Shown in pieces: positions 39,179-44,969 of a DNA stretch of 44,969 nt. The stretch is from Calditerricola satsumensis (GTDB lineage Bacteria; Bacillota; Bacilli; Calditerricolales; Calditerricolaceae): assembly GCF_014646935.1 (NCBI RefSeq), contig NZ_BMOF01000015.1, forward strand, positions 1 through 44,969, read 5' to 3'. Every line of letters starts with the position of its first letter. Position 1 is the stretch's first letter. Both the position numbers and the translations under genes were made by a program. The notes beneath the pieces were generated by a model that searched no databases, was not told where the DNA came from, and saw only the letters and a list, made by a program, of their open reading frames with translations.

Positions 39179-39649
39179 ATGCACCTGCACCGCTATGAAA
39201 AGTTATGGCTGATGCTCGGCGTAAGCATGCTGGTGGGATTTTTTGTGGTTCTTCTTTATGGCCAGTTTGTTCAAGGCTTCATGCCTGCCCATGGGTTTCA
39301 AACGATTGATCCGACCAAGGTAGACCAGACGCCGCCGTTTAACCAGCCGGGTGTATTCAAGAAGGGGGACAACGAATACGAGGCGGTTCTGGTGGCGATG
39401 GCGTTCGGATATCAACCGAACGTGATCGAGGTTCCCGCCGGGGCCACTGTTCATTTCAAGATCACGACAAAAGATGTGGTGCACGGCTTTCAGATTCCCA
39501 AAACGAACGTCAACGCCATGGTGATCCCGGGATACGTCTCGGAGACCTCCTATACGTTCAAGAAGCCTGGGGAATATCTCATCCTCTGCAACGAGTATTG
39601 CGGCGTGGGCCATCAAATGATGATGGCCAAGGTGAAGGTCACCGAGTGA
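39179..39649 (+). CDS. ba3-type cytochrome c oxidase subunit II, copy 2
   Basis: 156 residues, the same length as copy 1. It has one N-terminal helix and the CuA cupredoxin with VVHGFQIP and CNEYCGVGHQMM. The segment IDPTKVDQTPPFNQPGVFKK is nearly identical to copy 1 (IDSTKVDQ...), and differences lie mainly in the first helix. ATG with AAAGGAGGG upstream. Confidence 0.93.
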   Translation: MHLHRYEKLWLMLGVSMLVGFFVVLLYGQFVQGFMPAHGFQTIDPTKVDQTPPFNQPGVFKKGDNEYEAVLVAMAFGYQPNVIEVPAGATVHFKITTKDVVHGFQIPKTNVNAMVIPGYVSETSYTFKKPGEYLILCNEYCGVGHQMMMAKVKVTE

Positions 39650-39713
39650 CGGTTGTGGAAGCCGTTGGACTTTTCAAGCAGAACGATCTCGATTGTGGAA
39701 AGGGGAGAAGAAC

Positions 39714-41363
39714 ATGGAACGCGCAGCACGACCCCATCCCCAGGATGCGCGGTTGAGCTTGGCCTATGTGTTTGTCGCGTTTCTGGCCCTGTTTCTGGGG
39801 GCGGTGGCCGGTCTGTTGCAAGTGCTGCAGCGCACCGGCGTGATTGAGCTGCCGGCGGGCATCGGTTACTACCAGCTGCTGACGGCCCACGGCGTGCTGC
39901 TGGCGCTGGGGCTCACCACCTACTTTATCATCGGGTTCTTTTTCGCCGGGGTCGCGAAAACCCTCGGCGGGCAGCTCACCGAACCGGTGCGGCGCTTGGG
40001 CTGGGCCGGCTTCTGGGTGATGACGGTCGGAACGGCCCTCGTCACGTATGCGATCGTGATGAACAGGGCGACGGTGTTGTACACCTTCTATGCGCCGCTC
40101 CAGGCCTCTCCGGAGTTTTACATTGGTTTGGCGTTGCTTGTTGTGGGGACCTGGCTGAGCGGTGCGGGCATTTTCCTGCAGTACCGCCACTGGAAGCAGG
40201 TGACGGGGCAAAAGTTGTCGCCGCTCTTTGCCTACATGGCCGTCGTGACGTACCTCATCTGGATCATCGCCACCCTGGCCGTGGCGGCGGAGGTGTTGTT
40301 CCGGCTCATCCCGTGGTCCTTCGGCTGGGTGGAGAAGATCAACGTGGAACTGAGCCGGACGTTGTTCTGGTTTTTCGGCCACCCGCTGGTGTATTTCTGG
40401 CTCTTGGCGGCCTATGCGGCATGGTACGTCGTCATTCCGAAGATCATCGGCGGAAAGGTGTTCAGCGACGCGCTGGCGCGCCTGGCCTTCGCGCTGTTCA
40501 TTATCCACTCGATACCGGTCGGGTTCCATCACCAGCTGCTGGAGCCGGGGATCAGCCACAACTCCAAGCTGCTCCAGGTCTTCATGACGCTGATGGTCGT
40601 CATCCCCTCATTGATGACCGCCTTTTCGGTGGCCGGGTCCTTTGAGCTGGCCGGGAGGGCCAAAGGTGCCAAGGGGCTGTTCGGCTGGGTGAAGGTGTTG
40701 CCGTGGAAGGACGTCCGCTTTTTCGCCCCGTTTGTCGGCATGCTCTTCTTCATTCCCGGGGGCGCCGGTGGAATCATCAACACCAGCCATCAGCTGAACA
40801 CCGTCGTCCACAACACGCTGTGGGTGACCGGCCACTTCCATTTGACCGTGGGCACCGCTGCTGTTCTGACGTATTTCGGCGTTGCCTATTGGCTGGTGCC
40901 GTACTTGGCCGGCCGCACGTTGACGCCGGGCGTGAACCGGCTGGGGATTGTGCAAACCGTGCTGTGGGCGATCGGCATGTTGTGCATGTCGGGGGCGATG
41001 CATTTCGTCGGGCTGCTCGGCGAGCCGCGGCGCACGGCCTTTACCACCTACGGCGATCACCCCGTCGTGCAGAGCTGGGAACCGTTCCGCGCGCTGATGG
41101 CCATCGGCGGTGCCTTCCTGTTCGTCGCCGCGATGCTGATGGTGGCCCTCGTCCTCTACATGATGTTCGCCGCCCCGAAGGGCCAGACGGAGTTTCCGCT
41201 GGCCGAGACTTCGGAAGACGCTCAGCCGACGCCGGCGGTTTTCGAACGCTGGCCGTTGTGGGTGGGCGTGCTGGCTGTGTTGATCGTCATTGCCTACGGC
41301 AAACCGATTTTGGACCTCATCCAGCATGCGCCGCCCGGATCGCCGGGATACAAGCTGTGGTAA
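39714..41363 (+). CDS. ba3-type cytochrome c oxidase subunit I, copy 2
   Basis: 549 residues from ATG 39714 (AAAGGGGAG upstream); an in-frame ATG at 39693 has no site. All heme/CuB ligands match copy 1: [43 protein letters not shown]. Long stretches are identical to copy 1, for example around [20 protein letters not shown] and [18 protein letters not shown]. Transcribed from the Fnr-type promoter at 38898-38940, so this copy is the likely low-oxygen isoform. Confidence 0.95.
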   Translation: MERAARPHPQDARLSLAYVFVAFLALFLGAVAGLLQVLQRTGVIELPAGIGYYQLLTAHGVLLALGLTTYFIIGFFFAGVAKTLGGQLTEPVRRLGWAGFWVMTVGTALVTYAIVMNRATVLYTFYAPLQASPEFYIGLALLVVGTWLSGAGIFLQYRHWKQVTGQKLSPLFAYMAVVTYLIWIIATLAVAAEVLFRLIPWSFGWVEKINVELSRTLFWFFGHPLVYFWLLAAYAAWYVVIPKIIGGKVFSDALARLAFALFIIHSIPVGFHHQLLEPGISHNSKLLQVFMTLMVVIPSLMTAFSVAGSFELAGRAKGAKGLFGWVKVLPWKDVRFFAPFVGMLFFIPGGAGGIINTSHQLNTVVHNTLWVTGHFHLTVGTAAVLTYFGVAYWLVPYLAGRTLTPGVNRLGIVQTVLWAIGMLCMSGAMHFVGLLGEPRRTAFTTYGDHPVVQSWEPFRALMAIGGAFLFVAAMLMVALVLYMMFAAPKGQTEFPLAETSEDAQPTPAVFERWPLWVGVLAVLIVIAYGKPILDLIQHAPPGSPGYKLW

Positions 41364-41398
41364 GCGGACGCGAACGCCGCTTGTCCGGTTCCCTAGAC

Positions 41399-41432
41399 AG
41401 CGCCCGATCGACGGTCGGGCGCTGTCGTCTTC
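41399..41432 (+). terminator. Terminator of ba3 operon 2
   Basis: AGCGCCCGA pairs with TCGGGCGCT, 7-nt loop, followed by the moderately T-rich GTCGTCTTC. Confidence 0.65.
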
Positions 41433-41505
41433 ACTTTATTCGCCCTCTTGTGCCGAAATTGCTATACTCTTTGTAGAAAAGAAAGAGAAAGGAAGGGGAT
41501 GGGGG

Positions 41506-42927
41506 ATGGCAAAGCCGGAGCACAAGGTGATTTCCCTTCACCCTCAATCGGATGCGCGTTCCGCATCGCAAGAGCCGCCGGCGAAGGCGCCATCGCCGCA
41601 TCGGGCGGGGGCATCGTCGCCGTCCACCGTACCGAAAGACGTTCGGCAGCGGTACCGGTTCAGCCTCAAGCGCAAGCTGGTGCTGGGCGTCGTGCTGTTT
41701 TCCGCCGTGACCTACGGAACGAGCGCGTTTTTCCTCTTCGTCCTGGACGACTTCTTCACCCGCTTCCTGGGCGCCGAAGGGTTTACCGTGCTCACCCTGT
41801 TTCTGGGCGTGGTGTGGATGGGCATTTTCGGCTATGCGGCCGCCGGACGCATCGTCCGCCCACTCAACGCCCTGGATGCCTCGGCGCGAACGGCGGCGAC
41901 CGGCGATCTGCGCGTGACGGTGGACGTACCCGCGTCCCGTGACGAGGTGCAGACGCTGGCGGCGTCCTTTGCCCAGATGGTGGACAACCTGCGCCAGATG
42001 GTGGGCAATGTGGCGCGGTTTGCCTCCGAAACGGAGCAGCGCGTGGATGCGGTGGGGCGGAAGGTGCAGGACGTGGCCGAACAGGCCGACGTCATCAGCC
42101 GCAACGTGGAGGAGATCGCCCGCGGGGCGGAGCAGGTGGCCCAAGCGATTCAGCGCGCAGCGGAGGCGGTGGATGCGGTGGCGCGCATGGCGCAGGAGTC
42201 GGAGGAGAAGGCCAACGACGCGAAAGAGCAGGCCGAGGCCATGCGGCGCACGCTTGACGAAACGGGAAACGCGGTGCGCCAACTGGTGCAGGGGTTGCAG
42301 ACGCTCGCCCTGGCCGGCAAGCAAGTGGCCGCGGAGATTGAACGCTTGCAAGAGCGGTCGCGGGCCATCGCCGGGATTACCGACATCGTCGGCGAGTTGG
42401 CGCGGCAAACCAATCTGCTGGCGCTGAACGCGTCGATCGAAGCGGCCCGTGCCGGGGAGCAGGGGCGGGGGTTTGCCGTTGTGGCCCACGAGGTGCGCAA
42501 GCTGGCCGAGCGGAGCGCCCAGGCGGTACAGGAGATCCACGCCAACATCCGCCAGGTGCAGGAGGCCATCGACCGGTTTGCGGAACAGATCGCCCAGACG
42601 TCGGTCCAAGCCGCGGAAGAAGCCAGCCGCGGGGAGTCGGCCGTCGTGGCCCTGCAGCGGATGGAGGAGACCGTGCGCAGCGTGGCGGCATCGGTGGAAG
42701 CCATCGCCGGTTTTGCCACGCAGCAGGCCCAGCGCGTCCAGGATGTTTACCGCGACGTGCAGGAGGTGGCGGCGGTGGCCGAGGAGACCTCAGCCGGGAC
42801 GCAGGAAGTGGCGGCGACCATCCAGCACCAGACCGGCCTGATCCAAGAAGTGGCCGACGAGGCGGACGCCATGCGCAAGGAAGCGTATCGGCTGAAGGAA
42901 GAGGTCAAGCGCTTCCGGCTGTCGTAA
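41506..42927 (+). CDS. Methyl-accepting chemotaxis protein
   Basis: 473 residues. A disordered basic N-terminus of about 55 residues leads to two membrane helices at about 62-84 and 96-118, joined by only about 14 residues, so there is no extracellular ligand domain. A HAMP linker ([20 protein letters not shown]) and a long helical signalling domain follow. The conserved hairpin tip is present ([33 protein letters not shown]). It signals to CheW/CheA. Its stimulus must be cytosolic, membrane-borne or relayed by a partner. Placement after the oxidase operon suggests energy or oxygen taxis, by inference only. GAAAGGAAGGGG upstream of ATG. Confidence 0.92.
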   Translation: MAKPEHKVISLHPQSDARSASQEPPAKAPSPHRAGASSPSTVPKDVRQRYRFSLKRKLVLGVVLFSAVTYGTSAFFLFVLDDFFTRFLGAEGFTVLTLFLGVVWMGIFGYAAAGRIVRPLNALDASARTAATGDLRVTVDVPASRDEVQTLAASFAQMVDNLRQMVGNVARFASETEQRVDAVGRKVQDVAEQADVISRNVEEIARGAEQVAQAIQRAAEAVDAVARMAQESEEKANDAKEQAEAMRRTLDETGNAVRQLVQGLQTLALAGKQVAAEIERLQERSRAIAGITDIVGELARQTNLLALNASIEAARAGEQGRGFAVVAHEVRKLAERSAQAVQEIHANIRQVQEAIDRFAEQIAQTSVQAAEEASRGESAVVALQRMEETVRSVAASVEAIAGFATQQAQRVQDVYRDVQEVAAVAEETSAGTQEVAATIQHQTGLIQEVADEADAMRKEAYRLKEEVKRFRLS

Positions 42928-42969
42928 TGGGTGCGGCGCGATGCGGAACGCCGATTGGGGGAAGGGACG

Positions 42970-44937
42970 ATGCGGCGAAACGTGATGGTGGATCTCGTCG
43001 TTGTCGGCGCCGTTACGGGGACGGCGCTCTTGTTCAATTGGAGGTTTTCCTGGGCCCGCCAGATGAAGGCGTTTGTCCAAACCCACCCGGGGTGGGCGAC
43101 CGTCTTTTTTGTCGTGACCGGTTCGCTGCTCCTCTTCTTTTTTCTCCGCTGGATGACGTTTCAGCGCCTGGTGGCGACCAATCGAGCGGCTGAGGAGGCC
43201 CAGCGCTTGGCTTCCAGTGTGTTCCGCTACACGCAGGAAGGGATCATGATCACCGATGCAAGCGGGACGATCCTGTCCGTCAACCCCGCCTTCACGGCCA
43301 TCACCGGCTATACGGAGGAAGACGTGCGGGGCCAGACGCCGCGCATTCTGAAGTCCGGCCGACACGACGCCGCGTTTTATCGTCAAATGTGGGAGACGAT
43401 TCAAAAAACGGGACAATGGCGCGGGGAGATCTGGAACAAGCGCAAGAACGGCGAAATCTACCCGGAATGGTTGACGATCAGCGCCGTGAAGGACGATGAG
43501 GGGCGCATCACGCACTACATCGCCGTGTTTACGGACATCACCGAGCAGAAGCGCTACGAAGAGCAAATCAAGCACCAGGCCCTGCACGATCCGCTGACCG
43601 ACCTGCCCAACCGCCGCCTGTTCAACGAACGCATGGCGGACGCTGTGCGGCAGGCCCGGGAAGCCGGATGGAAAGTGGCCGTGCTCTTCCTGGACCTCGA
43701 CCGGTTCAAAAACATTAACGATACGCTGGGGCATGTCGTGGGGGACGAGCTGTTGCGCAGCGTGGCGAAGCGCTTGTTGGCGTGCGTGCCCCGGGAAGGG
43801 GTGCTAGCGCGCATTGGCGGCGACGAGTTTGCGGTGTTGCTTCCTTCGCTGATGACGCGGGCGGAAGCCGAGCACGTGGCCCAGCGCATCGTGAACCGGT
43901 TCACGCAGCCCATTGAATTGGAGGAACGATGCTTGTACATGTCGATCAGCGTGGGGATTGCCTTGTATCCGGACGATGGGGACGACTGCACGACAGTGGT
44001 CAAGCATGCGGACATGGCCATGTATTGTGCCAAGGACGAGGGTGGGAACCGGTACCGGTTTTTCACGCCGGGTATGGAGCAAAGAACGGCACAGCGCTGG
44101 AAGTTGGAAAACGGCCTGCGTCAAGCGCTCGAGCTGGGAGAGTTGCGCCTGGTGTACCAGCCGCAGGTGGACGTGCGCACCGGGTTGATGACTGGCGTGG
44201 AGGCGCTCCTCCGCTGGCATCATCCCGAGCTGGGGTGGATTTCGCCGGCATCCTTCATCCCGTTGGCCGAGGAAACGGGCTTGATCGTACCCATCGGCGA
44301 ATGGGTCCTCCGTACCGCGTGTGCACAGGCCAAAGCGTGGCAAGAGGCGGGATTGCCGCCCGTTCGGATGGCGGTCAACCTGTCGGCGCGCCAGTTCCAA
44401 GAAGGGCGGCTGGTGGAGACGGTTCGGCGCGTGTTGGCTGAAACGGGACTGGAGCCGCGGTTTTTGGAGCTGGAAATCACCGAGGGCATCATGATGACCA
44501 ATCGTGACCAAGCCGTCGAGATGCTGCATCGGCTGAAAGCGATCGGGGTGAAGATTGCCATTGACGATTTCGGAACGGGCTATTCGTCGCTCGGGTACCT
44601 GAAGCGGTTTCCCATCGACACGCTGAAAATCGACAAATCCTTCATTCGGGACTGCATGGACGTTCCGGAAGACGCGGCCATTGTAAGGGCCATCATCGCG
44701 TTGGCCCGAAACCTGAACATTCGGGTCGTGGCCGAGGGCGTCGAGCATCGGCGGCAGCTGGCGTTCTTGTTTGCGGAAGGCTGCGACGTCATCCAGGGTT
44801 ATTTGTACAACCCGCCCGTGTCCCCGGTTGAACTGGAAGGGATGCTCCGCCAGCAGGGGGCGCTGGCCGCAGAATGGGAGAAGATGCTGCCGACGGCGGC
44901 GGTTTCGGCCTCCGTGTCAACTCACATAAAAACCTAA
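42970..44937 (+). CDS. Membrane PAS-GGDEF-EAL cyclic-di-GMP enzyme
   Basis: 655 residues. Two N-terminal membrane helices (about 8-25 and 40-60), a PAS domain ([20 protein letters not shown] through [14 protein letters not shown]), then GGDEF ([14 protein letters not shown] and [11 protein letters not shown]) and EAL ([20 protein letters not shown], with [13 protein letters not shown] and EGVE). Both catalytic motifs, GGDEF and EAL, are intact, so it could make or degrade c-di-GMP; the usual RxxD inhibitory site five residues before GGDEF is absent. The PAS pocket may bind heme or flavin. ATG 42970 has GAAGGGA upstream. It begins 43 nt after the chemotaxis gene and is probably co-transcribed. 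Confidence 0.93.
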   Translation: MRRNVMVDLVVVGAVTGTALLFNWRFSWARQMKAFVQTHPGWATVFFVVTGSLLLFFFLRWMTFQRLVATNRAAEEAQRLASSVFRYTQEGIMITDASGTILSVNPAFTAITGYTEEDVRGQTPRILKSGRHDAAFYRQMWETIQKTGQWRGEIWNKRKNGEIYPEWLTISAVKDDEGRITHYIAVFTDITEQKRYEEQIKHQALHDPLTDLPNRRLFNERMADAVRQAREAGWKVAVLFLDLDRFKNINDTLGHVVGDELLRSVAKRLLACVPREGVLARIGGDEFAVLLPSLMTRAEAEHVAQRIVNRFTQPIELEERCLYMSISVGIALYPDDGDDCTTVVKHADMAMYCAKDEGGNRYRFFTPGMEQRTAQRWKLENGLRQALELGELRLVYQPQVDVRTGLMTGVEALLRWHHPELGWISPASFIPLAEETGLIVPIGEWVLRTACAQAKAWQEAGLPPVRMAVNLSARQFQEGRLVETVRRVLAETGLEPRFLELEITEGIMMTNRDQAVEMLHRLKAIGVKIAIDDFGTGYSSLGYLKRFPIDTLKIDKSFIRDCMDVPEDAAIVRAIIALARNLNIRVVAEGVEHRRQLAFLFAEGCDVIQGYLYNPPVSPVELEGMLRQQGALAAEWEKMLPTAAVSASVSTHIKT

Positions 44938-44969
44938 CCGAAGTGAAGCCGGTCACTCACGAGAAAATC

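Overview
The window reads as a chromosomal segment of a GC-rich, endospore-forming, probably thermophilic member of the Bacillota (Bacillales-type). The evidence is the gene order rocF / cdaA-cdaR-glmM-glmS with a glmS ribozyme leader, a gamma-type small acid-soluble spore protein, the cortex morphogenetic protein CmpA, the lipoprotein-alr-mazE-mazF neighbourhood, a Bacillus-type Fnr with a C-terminal cysteine cluster, and strong AAGGAGG-type ribosome binding sites with many GTG/TTG starts. I cannot name the species from the sequence alone.

Layout. 1-892: the tail of a tRNA cluster (11 tRNAs, the first cut by the window edge). 1.1-8.0 kb: arginase, then cyclic-di-AMP synthase CdaA, its regulator CdaR, GlmM and GlmS (peptidoglycan precursor supply), with a metabolite-sensing ribozyme in front of glmS. 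7.9-14.1 kb: small sporulation-related genes, a frameshifted NAD(P)H-hydrate repair enzyme, a LolA/GerS-like lipoprotein, alanine racemase, the MazEF toxin-antitoxin pair and cmpA. 14.2-14.9 kb: a second tRNA cluster (7 tRNAs). 15-18.2 kb: a Gln/Glu/Asp-repeat protein, a tiny membrane protein, a sirtuin, an SCP2-like protein and a TrmH-family methyltransferase.

18.2-41.4 kb is a respiration and nitric-oxide island. It carries NirK, quinol NO reductase, NarG, hemerythrin, truncated hemoglobin, a ScdA/RIC N-domain protein, a cupin, two heme-copper-oxidase-like membrane proteins, DUF2249, a MIP18-family protein, Fnr, a second Crp/Fnr regulator, YwiC, two heme-type radical SAM enzymes and two copies of a three-gene ba3-type cytochrome oxidase operon. 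Ten copies of a TGTGA-N6-TCACA palindrome lie in the promoter regions of this island. Most sit at exactly the same distance (centre to first base of the -10 element 29.5 nt, predicting -41.5) from a good -10 hexamer, so the island looks like one Fnr/Crp regulon encoded next to its own regulators.

Most of the nitrogen-oxide reduction genes are damaged. nirK lacks most of its second domain and is out of frame, norB has an in-frame TAA in its first membrane helix region, narG ends about 100 residues early with no narHJI behind it, a fragment of a second norB lies beside fnr, and a second DUF2249 domain survives only as a remnant. The aerobic and NO-defence parts look intact. The simplest reading is recent loss of denitrification in a lineage that kept the low-oxygen regulon and duplicated its high-affinity oxidase; sequence or assembly error must be excluded first. 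41.5-44.9 kb: a methyl-accepting chemotaxis protein and a PAS-GGDEF-EAL protein.
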